64,000 nt of DNA. It comes from an uncultured Oscillibacter sp. (GTDB lineage: Bacteria > Bacillota > Clostridia > Oscillospirales > Oscillospiraceae). Positions within the stretch are counted from its first letter, which is position 1; the number at the start of each line of letters is the position of its first letter. The position numbers were made by a program, and so were the translations under genes. Shown piece after piece: positions 32,468 through 40,882 of this stretch. Where the stretch lies: NCBI GenBank assembly GCA_910584075.1, contig CAJTZI010000001.1:47629-111628 (forward strand). The letters are read 5' to 3'. The notes under the pieces are model-generated. The model ran no database searches. It saw only the letters and a program-made list of their open reading frames with translations, and had not been told where the DNA came from.

Positions 32468-33541
32468 TCAATCCGCCGTATGGCCCTCCAGGGCCGCCAG
32501 ACGGCGGGCGGCGTCCAGGTCCTTGTCCTCCGCCCAGCCGTAGCGGCAGGGGCCGAACACGTCCTGGCACAGCATCCGGGTCTTTCGGTCATAGCCGTCT
32601 CCGGGAAAGGCAGGAGTGCCGTCCGGATTGGTCTGGGTCCCGTCATAGAAGCAGAGCCGGGTCAGGGCGGACATCAGCGGGTCCCGCAGATTCAGCTCCG
32701 GGGCAGAGAGCTCCTCCCGTTTCGGGGAGACCGCCAGCACCATGTCGTAAAAGGTCTCCAGCTCCCCCAGAAGGACAAACCGCCGGCGGCTCTCTCCCTC
32801 CCAGGTCTCAGAGGTGATGTCATCCAGCGGGAACAGAACGGCCTCCCCGGCCTCCGCCGCCTGGAGCAGCTGGTCAAATGTCTCGTATACCGCGGTATGG
32901 GACAGGTCCGCGGTGGTCCTGCCCTCGTAGTGCTCCGCCAGCCACAGGTCCACCGCCCGCCGGCCCGGAATGGAGTCCTGCTCCAGCAGTCCCCACGGAA
33001 GGCGGTCAAGTTCCGTCCAGGCGGGCAGCTCCCCCTCCTTGCCCAGCAGGCTGTACGCGGAGGTGTAGAGGGCTCCCCGAAAGGCGCCTTCCCCCTCTTT
33101 CCAGATCTCATTTCCGCTCTGAGGGCCGGAGGCCAGCAGCACTGCCGCCTCTGTCTCCTGTCCGGCGAAGCCCACGGCGGGCAGAATGGCAATGTCCACG
33201 GTCCCCTCATTCAGCGCCTGCACCGTGGCGGCGGGGGAGGAGCCGATGGTGACCTGCACGGCATCTGCGATCATATGGTAGTCCGCCAGGGCGGCCCGCA
33301 GCAACTCCGGCAGAGTCCGGACAGCCTCCATCAGCCGCTCGGAGCCGAGGCCGCCGCGGCAGATCTCGATTCGGAGAATGTCCAGCTCCAGGGGATGCTC
33401 CCCGGTGATGGGCAGAACCTCCCCGGGCTCCTCCGTCCCGGCAGGCGGGTCCTTCACCGGGTCCGGCGGGGTATCCTCCCGCCGTCCGCAGCCAGACAGC
33501 AGCAGGGCCAGAGCCAGCAGCAGGGGTAACAGTTTTTTCAT
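32468..33541 (-). CDS. PhnD-like substrate-binding lipoprotein
   Basis: 357 aa from the ATG at 33541 behind AAGGAG. Lipobox LLLSGC puts the acylated Cys at residue 18, followed by a disordered Pro/Glu linker. Residues 45-350 look like a periplasmic phosphate/phosphonate-binding (PhnD/TAXI type II) fold: LRIEICRGGLGSERLMEAVRTL, the segment ALNEGTVDIAILPAVGFAG, SGNEIWKEGEGAF, and WTELDRLPWGLLEQDSIPG. Transport genes are absent nearby, so it may serve a transporter encoded elsewhere or act as a sensor. The ligand is unknown. Confidence 0.78.
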   Translation of the reverse strand: MKKLLPLLLALALLLSGCGRREDTPPDPVKDPPAGTEEPGEVLPITGEHPLELDILRIEICRGGLGSERLMEAVRTLPELLRAALADYHMIADAVQVTIGSSPAATVQALNEGTVDIAILPAVGFAGQETEAAVLLASGPQSGNEIWKEGEGAFRGALYTSAYSLLGKEGELPAWTELDRLPWGLLEQDSIPGRRAVDLWLAEHYEGRTTADLSHTAVYETFDQLLQAAEAGEAVLFPLDDITSETWEGESRRRFVLLGELETFYDMVLAVSPKREELSAPELNLRDPLMSALTRLCFYDGTQTNPDGTPAFPGDGYDRKTRMLCQDVFGPCRYGWAEDKDLDAARRLAALEGHTAD

Positions 33542-33581
33542 AGGCGCTCCTTTTCCGCTGTGGATGTGGTATGATATCTGT

Positions 33582-33610
33582 ATTCTAGCACTCCGGCGGC
33601 AGAGGCGCAA
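33582..33610 (-). promoter_or_regulatory. promoter of the lipoprotein gene
   Basis: Minus strand TTGCGC (33605-33610), a 17-bp spacer, TAGAAT (33582-33587). Confidence 0.5.
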
Positions 33611-33678
33611 GTACGAAAGGGTCCCCCCGTCCATGCGGGGGCGGCTTTTCCATCCAAAATAAAATTTTTTCCACAGAG

Positions 33679-33705
33679 TGAAAGTATTTCCCCCGCTCAA
33701 TCGTA
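33679..33705 (+). promoter_or_regulatory. candidate ECF-type promoter before the sigma factor gene
   Basis: TGAAAG (33679-33684) and CGTA (33702-33705) at 17-bp spacing fit the general ECF pattern (TGAAAC / CGTC). It suggests that the sigma factor drives its own expression. Confidence 0.45.
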
Positions 33706-33741
33706 CCCTATATGAGCGCGCTTCAAAGGAGTTGAAGTCAA

Positions 33742-34230
33742 ATGAATTACAGCCAGCAAGCGGAACGCCTGGCGGAGACCTACGCCGACGCCATTCTCCG
33801 TCTGAGCTACACCTATCTGAAAAACACCCAGGATGCCCAGGACGTGTGCCAAACCGTCTTTGTCAAGCTCCTGACGGAGCCCCGGAGCTTTGAGAGCTCC
33901 GCCCATGAGCGGGCCTATATTCTGCGCATGGCCTCCAACGCCTGCAAGGACATTCTGAAAAGCCCCTGGCGCCAGCGCACCCGCCCCCTGGAGGACGGCT
34001 TCCAGGTCCCCGCCCCGGAGGCGGAGGACGGCTCCGTCCTCTCGGCGGTGAACACCCTGCCGCCCCACTACCGGGCAGTGATCTACCTCTGCTACTACGA
34101 GGGCTACACGGCCGCGGAGATCGGGGAGATCCTGGGCGTGCCCACCGCCACCGTCCACACCCGTCTGGCCCGGGGCCGGGCCAAGCTGAAAGAGATTTTA
34201 GGAGGAATGGACTATGAGCAATCTGTCTGA
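33742..34230 (+). CDS. ECF sigma factor (sigma-70 family)
   Basis: 162 aa. Region 2 (10-75): YADAILRLSYTYLKNTQDAQDVCQTVFVKLL; region 4 (105-158): LPPHYRAVIYLCYYEGYTAAEIGEILGVPTATVHTRLARGRAKLK. It directs RNA polymerase to a stress regulon. The gene after it starts 17 bp before its stop and encodes a DUF4179 anti-sigma protein, which should hold it at the membrane. It may be autoregulated through the candidate upstream promoter. Confidence 0.93.
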   Translation: MNYSQQAERLAETYADAILRLSYTYLKNTQDAQDVCQTVFVKLLTEPRSFESSAHERAYILRMASNACKDILKSPWRQRTRPLEDGFQVPAPEAEDGSVLSAVNTLPPHYRAVIYLCYYEGYTAAEIGEILGVPTATVHTRLARGRAKLKEILGGMDYEQSV

Positions 34231-35275
34231 ATATAAGCAGAGCATGGAGACCCTTCGCTTTACCCCTGAGCAGCGGGCGCAGCTGGCGGCCAATGCCGCA
34301 AGGGCGGCCTCCCGTCAGACGGCCCGCCGCACCCGCAGGCCCTTTGGCCGCATGGCAGTGATCGCCGCGGTGATGGCCGTGGTGCTGGCGGTGGGCTCCA
34401 GCGCCGCGGGAATTCTCCCCGTCCCCGCGGATGTCTTCGCCCCCCTCTTTGGCGCCACAGTGGCCCAGACGGAGGTCATCGACAAGATCGGACACCCCAT
34501 CGGGGCCTCCGCCACCGACAACGGCATTACCATCTCCGCCGACGCCATCATGGGCGACGAGTACAACGCCGTCATCGTCTACACCCTCACCCGGGAGGAC
34601 GGGGAGCGGTTTCTGCCGGAGGGGCAGGGTCTGGACGAGACCTTCCTGATGATGGGCGGCTTCGGCGGAGCCGGCTGGGCCAAGGGCGGCACTCACGGCA
34701 GCGCCTGGTTTGTGGACCAGGACCCGGAGGACAATCAGATCCAATATGTGGAGACCGCCAGCTCCGACGTCCCCCTGACCCGGGGCACCGCCAAGGTGAA
34801 ATTTGAGGAGCTGCGCTATTGGGACCCGGAGTCAGAGCGGGACGAGCTGCTGTATGAGGGTGCATGGAACTTCCGCTTTGAGGTGGACTACGAGGACTGC
34901 TCCGTCCGCATGGGCAGCGGCGAGACCTTCACCCAGGACGGGCTGTCCTTCACCATCGACAGCGTCAGCGTCTCTCCCATCGCGGTGAAGGTGAACTACA
35001 CCGCGGGCACGGAGGTGGCCTGGTCCAACAGCGGAAGCGGCCGCCAGGACCCCGAGGACGTCCGCCAGTCCCGGCGGTATCTGGAAAACGTGGAGATCCT
35101 GCTGACCAAAACCGACGGCACGGTCATAGACCTCAGCACCTCCGGCGGCAGCCTCCGGCCGGAAAACGGCGCCACCGTCTGCTCCAAGGGGCAGGTGCTG
35201 GAGGAGATCATCCCCCTGGAGGAGCTGGCCAGCGTCTCCGTGGGCGGTGTGGTCTACCCCATTCACGCGGATTAA
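34214..35275 (+). CDS. DUF4179 membrane anti-sigma factor
   Basis: 353 aa. A cytoplasmic N-terminus of about 47 residues binds the sigma factor; a membrane helix lies at about 48-70 (MAVIAAVMAVVLAVG). The external domain begins with the DUF4179 pattern GHPIGASATDNGITISADAIMGDEYNAVIVYTL, and a later beta-rich domain repeats the dyad. The ATG at 34214 overlaps the sigma gene and follows AGGAGGA. Signal release probably involves proteolysis of this protein. Confidence 0.88.
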   Translation: MSNLSEYKQSMETLRFTPEQRAQLAANAARAASRQTARRTRRPFGRMAVIAAVMAVVLAVGSSAAGILPVPADVFAPLFGATVAQTEVIDKIGHPIGASATDNGITISADAIMGDEYNAVIVYTLTREDGERFLPEGQGLDETFLMMGGFGGAGWAKGGTHGSAWFVDQDPEDNQIQYVETASSDVPLTRGTAKVKFEELRYWDPESERDELLYEGAWNFRFEVDYEDCSVRMGSGETFTQDGLSFTIDSVSVSPIAVKVNYTAGTEVAWSNSGSGRQDPEDVRQSRRYLENVEILLTKTDGTVIDLSTSGGSLRPENGATVCSKGQVLEEIIPLEELASVSVGGVVYPIHAD

Positions 35276-35281
35276 GCAGGC

Positions 35282-35320
35282 AAACGCGCCAGGGTGATCA
35301 GCCCTGGCGCGTTTTTGCCT
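35282..35320 (+). terminator. terminator of the sigma/anti-sigma operon
   Basis: AACGCGCCAGGG / CCCTGGCGCGTT stem with TGATCAG loop, followed by TTTTT. Confidence 0.9.
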
Positions 35321-35407
35321 ATCGTAAATTCCCGTGGCGCGGAAGAAGTCCCAGATCTCCCTGCAGATCTATCATAGCCTCCTCCTCTGGGGAAGTCAAG
35401 CAAAATA

Positions 35408-35422
35408 GTTGCATTATGCAAC
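35408..35422. promoter_or_regulatory. MarR-type operator
   Basis: GTTGCATTATGCAAC is a perfect palindrome with one central base, the TTGC...GCAA form recognised by MarR-family dimers. It lies 35 bp upstream of the -35 box of the marR gene. Confidence 0.75.
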
Positions 35423-35457
35423 ATTTTGTGCAAAGCGTCAAAAATAGCGAAGCGGAA

Positions 35458-35486
35458 TTGACCGTCCGCCTCCGTCCTGTTATGAT
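35458..35486 (+). promoter_or_regulatory. promoter of the marR gene
   Basis: TTGACC (35458-35463), a 17-bp spacer, TATGAT (35481-35486), with a leader of about 15 nt. Confidence 0.75.
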
Positions 35487-35507
35487 ACTGTAAAAGGAGG
35501 CGATGGC

Positions 35508-35984
35508 ATGGACCCCACAAAACGCCGCATCCGGAAGATCGACCGGGACGCCCAGCGGTTCGTAGCCCAGGCCCTGGGCAACACGGACCTGAGCCTCAGC
35601 GACTACGACATGATCCACACCGTGCGCCACCGCCCCGGCGTCACCCAGGAAGAACTGCGGCGGCTGTACTGCTTGGACAAGAGCACCATCGCCCGCCGGG
35701 CGGCGAAGCTGGAGGAGGCGGGCTACATCCGCCGCCGCCCCAGCACGGAGGACAAGCGGCGCAAGGAGCTCTTCGTCACGGAGAAGGGGGACGCCCTGCG
35801 GGAGGCCAAGGTGGAGGCGGAGGCCTTTTACTTTGACTGGCTGACATCGGAGCTTGAGGAGGCGGAGCTGGCCGCGCTGGTGCCTCTGCTGGACAAGCTT
35901 CAGCTCCGCAGCCGGGACGAGCGGCGGCAGGGCTTTGCCCGTCTGCTGGAGGCGTATGAAAGGCCCCATCCGGAGGAATCGTGA
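35508..35984 (+). CDS. MarR-family transcriptional regulator
   Basis: 158 aa, AAAGGAGG ribosome site. Winged helix-turn-helix at about 30-100: GVTQEELRRLYCLDKSTIARRAAKLEEAGYIRR, then the wing RRPSTEDKRRKELFVTEKG. It binds as a dimer and usually represses a drug or oxidant response; it is alone here, so the main target may be itself or a distant gene. No Cys lies near the N-terminus of the DNA-binding domain other than C56, so redox sensing is not evident. Confidence 0.92.
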   Translation: MDPTKRRIRKIDRDAQRFVAQALGNTDLSLSDYDMIHTVRHRPGVTQEELRRLYCLDKSTIARRAAKLEEAGYIRRRPSTEDKRRKELFVTEKGDALREAKVEAEAFYFDWLTSELEEAELAALVPLLDKLQLRSRDERRQGFARLLEAYERPHPEES

Positions 35985-36018
35985 ACAGCGGGACGGCAGA
36001 GCCGCCCCGCTGTTGTCT
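35984..36018. terminator. bidirectional terminator
   Basis: AACAGCGGG-CGGC / GCCG-CCCCGCTGTT stem between convergent genes. Confidence 0.6.
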
Positions 36019-37130
36019 CATGTCCCCAGAAAATCGGCTCCGTCCGGGGCAGACTCCGAGGGCACCGTTTCAATCCACATGCGGGAATTGAATATGGTTT
36101 CCAGGTCCTCCCACAGCAGGTCATAGAGCACCTGCATCCCGGCGGGGGTGGCGGCAAAGTCCTTGACGCTTTTCAGCTCCTTCCACCGTCCGTCCAGGCC
36201 GCTCCTCTCCAGCAGCTCCGCCAGATGGGCATCGGCCTCCTCCAGGGTCAGCACACCCTCACAGAAGGTCTTGCCCGAGGAGGTGGCGGTGGTGTAGGTC
36301 CAGCCCACCTCGTCCAGATTGTCAACCAAAGCCAGCATCTGGGGGCCGTAGTAATAACGCATCCACTTTCCGGCGGAGGTGTCGCCCCAGTGGTCCTGGA
36401 ATTTGAGGGTCCAGCGGTAGGGCCGCTCACCAGTTTGGAGCTTTGTGGTATAGCTCCAGTTCTGACCGTCCAGGCCCACGGCCTCCGCCACCCAGCCCAG
36501 GGCCGGGGCATCCCCCACATAGGGCGTGCGAGCCTTGTAACGCTGCATGGCCGCGTTGCCGACCACCACGCCGTCCTGATAGACCACGTCCCCGCAGAGC
36601 CGGACCTCCCGGACGCCCTCCAGGGGCACTGTCAGGCGGCCCCACCCCTCCTTATGGACCGGGGAGACTGTGACGGTCCGGCCGAAGATCTCCACAAGGC
36701 CGTCCTCCCCACGGTCAATGTCCCAGCCGTAGTAGGCCATGCCGGAGGCTGTACAGTCGATGACGAGGTGCAGCACGTTCTCCTCGTCCACGTAGTGGCG
36801 CAGGGCATAGGTCTGGGGCTGGATGGGAGTGCCGATCAAAAAGATCTTGGCGGCAAAGCCCCCGGCAATCACCAGCACCGTGCACACCACCGCCGCCAAA
36901 ATCCGGAAACGGCTCCGCCGCTTCACCCGTTTCAGGTAGTCCAGCTCCCGCCGCTCCTCCGCCAGCTTGGCGGCCAGCTCCGGGTCCACCATGGCCGCGT
37001 GTTTCGCAGCGCAGTCCGAACAGGCGGCCAGGTGCCGCTCCACCGCCTGAACCGTCTCCGCCGCCGCCAGATTTTCCACGCAGCTTGGCAGCAGGTCCCG
37101 CACCACCGCGCAGGTCAGATCATTTTTCAT
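36018..37130 (-). CDS. zf-HC2 anti-sigma factor with external domain
   Basis: 370 aa. The N-terminal zinc-finger anti-sigma domain has the pattern CAVVRDLLPSCVE, then ERHLAACSDC (residues 7, 17, 37, 40), a membrane helix at about 74-95, and a 275-residue external domain containing WDIDRGEDGLVEIFGR and several strand motifs. It overlaps the sigma gene by 11 bp, so it probably binds that sigma factor through the zinc domain. The external domain is likely the sensor; its ligand is unknown. Confidence 0.85.
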   Translation of the reverse strand: MKNDLTCAVVRDLLPSCVENLAAAETVQAVERHLAACSDCAAKHAAMVDPELAAKLAEERRELDYLKRVKRRSRFRILAAVVCTVLVIAGGFAAKIFLIGTPIQPQTYALRHYVDEENVLHLVIDCTASGMAYYGWDIDRGEDGLVEIFGRTVTVSPVHKEGWGRLTVPLEGVREVRLCGDVVYQDGVVVGNAAMQRYKARTPYVGDAPALGWVAEAVGLDGQNWSYTTKLQTGERPYRWTLKFQDHWGDTSAGKWMRYYYGPQMLALVDNLDEVGWTYTTATSSGKTFCEGVLTLEEADAHLAELLERSGLDGRWKELKSVKDFAATPAGMQVLYDLLWEDLETIFNSRMWIETVPSESAPDGADFLGT

Positions 37131-37608
37131 CGTCCGCTCCTCCGTTCCGCAGTTTTTCCTTTGTCCGGTAAAAGGTCACCCGGGCCCAGGTCTCCGTCCG
37201 GCCCATCACATCTCCGATCTCCCGGAAGCTGAGGCCGCCGAAGGCCCGCAGGTACACCACCTCCCGGGGCTCCGGCGGCATGCCGTGGATCAGCCGCAGC
37301 AGATCCAGCCGCCCCTCCTCCGCCAGCAGCCCCTCCTCCGCCGAGGGCGCGGGGACCTCCGGGATCTCCTCCGGCATGGGGGCCTCCCGCTTGTTCCTGC
37401 GCAGGTGCTGGTACCACAGGTGCTTGGCGATCTGACAGAGCCAGACGGAGACCTTGCACCCGCCGTCGAACCGGTCGATGGAGCGCACCGCCTGGTAAAA
37501 GGTCTCCTGGGTCAGCTCCTCCGCCAGATCCGGGTCGTGGGTTTGAGAGAGGAGGAACTTGTAGATGGTCCGGGCATGATCCTGGTAGATTTCACTCATA
37601 TCATCCAT
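37120..37608 (-). CDS. ECF sigma factor (sigma-70 family)
   Basis: 162 aa. Region 2: HARTIYKFLLSQTHDPDLAEELTQETFYQAVRSIDRF and SVWLCQIAKHLWYQHLRR; region 4: PPEPREVVYLRAFGGLSFREIGDVMGRTETWARVTFYRTKEKL. Paired with the zf-HC2 protein that follows, overlapping by 11 bp, it is a second ECF unit convergent to the first across the marR gene. The upstream region has a candidate ECF promoter with TGTAACG. Confidence 0.93.
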   Translation of the reverse strand: MDDMSEIYQDHARTIYKFLLSQTHDPDLAEELTQETFYQAVRSIDRFDGGCKVSVWLCQIAKHLWYQHLRRNKREAPMPEEIPEVPAPSAEEGLLAEEGRLDLLRLIHGMPPEPREVVYLRAFGGLSFREIGDVMGRTETWARVTFYRTKEKLRNGGADDEK

Positions 37609-37631
37609 GGTCCTCTCCCCCTTTCACCTGT

Positions 37632-37660
37632 TATGTCCCATTTCCGGCCCAAACGTTACA
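37632..37660 (-). promoter_or_regulatory. candidate ECF promoter of the second sigma operon
   Basis: Minus strand TGTAACGTTT (37651-37660) with GACATA (37632-37637). The TGTAACG -35 element is typical of ECF factors of this kind, so autoregulation is likely. Confidence 0.5.
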
Positions 37661-37670
37661 GTGGCCGCAA

Positions 37671-37702
37671 AAAAATTTGACGGGCGGTGCCCGTCAAATT
37701 TT
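37671..37702 (-). terminator. terminator of the metG-HAD operon
   Basis: AAAAATTTGACGGG / CCCGTCAAATTTTT stem abutting the HAD gene stop; the other face can act in the opposite direction. Confidence 0.85.
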
Positions 37703-38362
37703 TTATTCCAGCGCCCTGGTTTCAAACAGTTCCTCAAAGGAGCGGAAGTAGTAGTCCGCCAGCGCCCGGATCTCCGCCTGGTCCTCTTCGGCGGAGGGGT
37801 CGTAGATGGCCGCCACGCGAAAGCCCGCCGCCTTGGCGGTGCGGATGGCGTGAAGGGCGTCCTCAAAGATAACGGTGTCCTTTTTGTTGGACCGCAGCCG
37901 CCGCATGGCCCGCTCGTAGATCTCCGGGCTCACATCCTTGCCCGCCCCCGTCTCGGCGGAGGTGACAAGACCGCGGAAGCAGTCCCGGATGCCGGCGTGG
38001 CGGAGGGCCTCCTCCGCCAGGTGGCGGTCCGTGGCAGTGGCCACGTACATCCAGACGCCCTCCATTTTCAAAAGGGAGAGGAGGTTTTTGACGCCGGGCT
38101 TGGCCTCCACCTCGTTTTCATAAAAGCTCTTTACCTGGGCCTCGATCTGAGCGTAGACCTCATCCACCGTCTCCGGCAGGCCGTATGCCTCCTTGCAGTA
38201 GGCCGCGCCCTGGCGGGCGGTCATGGGCTTGAGCCGCTCCCCCAGGTCCGGGGCGGGCTCGATGCCCCTTGCCCGGAGCATCCTGGGGCCGATCTCCCGC
38301 CAGATGTGCATGGAGTCCAGCAGGGTGCCGTCCATGTCAAAAATCGCGCTTTGCAGACGCAT
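37703..38362 (-). CDS. HAD-superfamily phosphatase (beta-phosphoglucomutase/PGP type)
   Basis: 219 aa. HAD motif I FDMDGTLLDS with the nucleophile Asp9, a helical C1 cap (22-95), motif II VATATDR, motif III Lys in GAGKDVSP and motif IV FEDALHAIRTAKAAG. It hydrolyses small phosphate esters or isomerises sugar phosphates. It follows metG by 9 bp and is probably co-transcribed; the substrate is unknown. Confidence 0.87.
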   Translation of the reverse strand: MRLQSAIFDMDGTLLDSMHIWREIGPRMLRARGIEPAPDLGERLKPMTARQGAAYCKEAYGLPETVDEVYAQIEAQVKSFYENEVEAKPGVKNLLSLLKMEGVWMYVATATDRHLAEEALRHAGIRDCFRGLVTSAETGAGKDVSPEIYERAMRRLRSNKKDTVIFEDALHAIRTAKAAGFRVAAIYDPSAEEDQAEIRALADYYFRSFEELFETRALE

Positions 38363-38371
38363 GGCAGACCC

Positions 38372-40354
38372 TCAGCAGAGCTTGGCCCCGGCGGGGATGG
38401 CGTCATCCAGCATGAGCAGATGCAGCGCCTCCTCCCCCTTCTCGGTGTGGACGGCGGAGATCAGCATCCCGTTGCTCTCCAGGCCCATCATCTTCCGGGG
38501 CGGCAGGTTGACGATAGCCACCAGGGTCTTCCCCACCAGGTCCTCCGGCTCGTACCACTGGTGGATGCCGGAGAGGATCTGCCGGTCCACGCCGGTTCCG
38601 TCGTCCAGTGTGAACCGCAGCAGCTTCGCGCTCTTCTTCACGGCGTCGCAGGCCTTCACCTTCACCACCCGGAAGTCGCTCTTGCAGAAGGTGTCGAAGT
38701 CCACCTTCTCCGTCAGCTGGGGCTCGATCTCGATGTTTGGCCGGACGACGGCCTCCCTGGCGGCCTCGGCGGCGGCCTCAAGCTCCTCCAGGGCCTTCGC
38801 CGTGTCCACCCGGGGGAAGAGGTTCTCCCCCTTGTTGACCGCGGCGCCCTCCGGCAGGACGCCCCATTGGGCGGCGCTGTCCCAGGTCTGGCAGCCGGAG
38901 CTGGCGCCGATCTGGACGAAGAGCTTGTTCATGCTCTCCGGCATGAAGGGGGTCAGCAGCACGCCGCAGATGCGGGTGACCTCCAGCAGGGTGTACAGGA
39001 CGTGGGCAAGACGCCCGCCGTTGGCCTCCATGTCCTTGGACAGCTTCCAGGGGGCGTTCTCGTCAATATACTTGTTGGCCCGCTGGATCACCTTGAATAC
39101 GTCCTCCAGGGCCTTGTGGGGGGCGAATGACTCCATGTCCCTCTCATAGGCGTCCCGCAGGGCCGCGACGGTGTTTCGCAGGTCCGTGTCCCAGGGCTCC
39201 GGGCTGGCCCAGTCGCGGCACCCGGCGGGCAGATGGCCGCCGAAGTACTTGCCCGTCATGGCGGTGGTGCGGCTGACCAGGTTGCCCAGGTCGTTGGCCA
39301 GGTCCGTGTTGATGGTCTGGATCAGCAGCTCGTTGGAGAAACTGCCGTCGGAGCCGAAGGGGAAGGTGCGCATAAGGAAGAAGCGCAGGGCGTCCACGCC
39401 GAATTTTTCAGCCAGGATATAGGGGTCCACCACGTTGCCCTTGGACTTTGACATCTTGCCGCCGTCCAGCAGCAGCCAGCCGTGGCCGAAGACCTTTTTG
39501 GGCAGGGGCTCCCCCAGGCTCATGAGCATGGCGGGCCAGATGATGGAGTGGAAGCGCACAATCTCCTTGCCCACGATGTTCACTCCGGGCCACCAGCCCT
39601 TGCCGTAGTCGTCGTAGCGGTCGTTTTCATAGCCCAGGGCGGTGATATAGTTGCTGAGGGCGTCCACCCACACGTAGACCACGTGGCCGGGGTCGAAGTC
39701 CACGGGGATGCCCCAGGAGAAGCTGGTGCGGGAGACGCACAGGTCCTCAAGCCCCGGGTCGATAAAGTTCTTCACCATCTCGTTGACTCGGGACCTCGGC
39801 TCCAGGAAGTCGGTGTTCTCCAGCAGGTCCCGGATCCGGTCCGCGTATTTGGACAGGCGGAAGAAGTAGGCCTCCTCCTCGGCGTCCGTCACCGCCCGGC
39901 CGCAGTCGGGGCATTTGCCGTCCGCCAGCTGGCTCTCGGTCCAGAAGGACTCGCAGGGCTTGCAGTACTTGCCCTTGTAGGTGCCCTTGTAGATATCCCC
40001 GTTGTCGTGCATCCGCTTGAAAATCCGCTGGACGGACTGGACATGGTAGCCGTCTGTGGTGCGGATGAAGCGGTCGTTAGAGATGTTCATCAGTTTCCAC
40101 AGGTCCAGCACACCGCCGCTTCCCTCCACAATGCGGTCCACAAACTCCTTGGGGGTGACGCCGGCCTCCCGGGCCTTGTCCTCAATTTTCTGACCGTGCT
40201 CGTCGGTGCCGGTGAGGAACATGACGTCCTCCCCCCGGAGGCGGTGATAGCGGGCCAGGGTGTCGGTGGCCACGGTGCAGTAGGTGTGGCCGATGTGGAG
40301 CTTGTCCGAGGGGTAGTAGATGGGGGTGGTGATATAGAACTTCTTGTTTTCCAT
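38372..40354 (-). CDS. metG: methionyl-tRNA synthetase
   Basis: 660 aa. Class I core with the HIGH motif variant HIGHT in SDKLHIGHTYC, zinc ligands CKPCESFW ... CPDC, and KMSKSKGN. The C-terminal tRNA-binding domain (about 555-660) has DFRVVKVKACDAVKKSAKLLRF, as in dimeric bacterial MetRS. It charges tRNA-Met. No T-box is present; a sigma-A promoter lies 200 nt upstream. Confidence 0.97.
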   Translation of the reverse strand: MENKKFYITTPIYYPSDKLHIGHTYCTVATDTLARYHRLRGEDVMFLTGTDEHGQKIEDKAREAGVTPKEFVDRIVEGSGGVLDLWKLMNISNDRFIRTTDGYHVQSVQRIFKRMHDNGDIYKGTYKGKYCKPCESFWTESQLADGKCPDCGRAVTDAEEEAYFFRLSKYADRIRDLLENTDFLEPRSRVNEMVKNFIDPGLEDLCVSRTSFSWGIPVDFDPGHVVYVWVDALSNYITALGYENDRYDDYGKGWWPGVNIVGKEIVRFHSIIWPAMLMSLGEPLPKKVFGHGWLLLDGGKMSKSKGNVVDPYILAEKFGVDALRFFLMRTFPFGSDGSFSNELLIQTINTDLANDLGNLVSRTTAMTGKYFGGHLPAGCRDWASPEPWDTDLRNTVAALRDAYERDMESFAPHKALEDVFKVIQRANKYIDENAPWKLSKDMEANGGRLAHVLYTLLEVTRICGVLLTPFMPESMNKLFVQIGASSGCQTWDSAAQWGVLPEGAAVNKGENLFPRVDTAKALEELEAAAEAAREAVVRPNIEIEPQLTEKVDFDTFCKSDFRVVKVKACDAVKKSAKLLRFTLDDGTGVDRQILSGIHQWYEPEDLVGKTLVAIVNLPPRKMMGLESNGMLISAVHTEKGEEALHLLMLDDAIPAGAKLC

Positions 40355-40554
40355 GGGGGTCTCTCCTTTTCAGCGGCGGCCCCGAATGAAAGGGCGCCGG
40401 AATTCACAGGCGGAACCGGTGCTCCCGGACACGGACGGCTGTCCGGCATTTTTCGGACAGGGGACGGGTTCACCGGCTTTTGCGGCGGGATTCAAAAATC
40501 GCCGGCAGCCGGAAGCCGGGCCGGCTCCCTCTCCGCGATTTTGAAGACTGTCCT

Positions 40555-40583
40555 AGTATAGCATATTTTTCCGGAATCATCAA
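40555..40583 (-). promoter_or_regulatory. promoter of metG
   Basis: Minus strand TTGATG (40578-40583), a 17-bp spacer, TATACT (40555-40560). It gives a leader of about 195 nt with a GGACA...TGTCC hairpin of unknown role. Confidence 0.75.
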
Positions 40584-40808
40584 GTACCGGACACACGGGG
40601 GGAGGTGTCCAATCGGGCGTTTTGTGATATTTCCCGAGAGCCGTGCAGGGGCCGGCGCCCTCGCCGGCCCGTCTCCCCACGAACTCCGCATCTCCCATAG
40701 AACGGGCGGATGATCTCCGCCTCCGCAAAACAGCTCCGGATTGGACAATCCCACACGGGGGAGCGCACCCTGCCGCGCATTTGATTGCTTTTTGATTGTT
40801 CCTAAAAG
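40584..40808. other. intergenic region with hairpins
   Basis: No supported gene is visible. It holds a GGGGCCGGCG/CGCCGGCCC hairpin (about 40646-40672) and two copies of GATTGGACA-like sequence in opposite orientation. A small RNA cannot be excluded. Confidence 0.3.
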
Positions 40809-40845
40809 CAGCGCAGGGACGGCCAATCACCGTCCCTGCGCTGAA
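40809..40845 (-). terminator. terminator of the flavin reductase gene
   Basis: AGCGCAGGGACGG / CCGTCCCTGCGCT stem; on the minus strand it runs into GCTTTTAGG. Confidence 0.8.
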
Positions 40846-40882
40846 ATCCGGGAAAAAGGCGCTCTCCCACGGGGCCCGGAGG

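Noticed and set aside
40355-40560. T-box or S-box riboswitch before metG
   Set aside because: No GGTACCGCG motif or SAM-type core is visible in the leader; only simple hairpins are seen.
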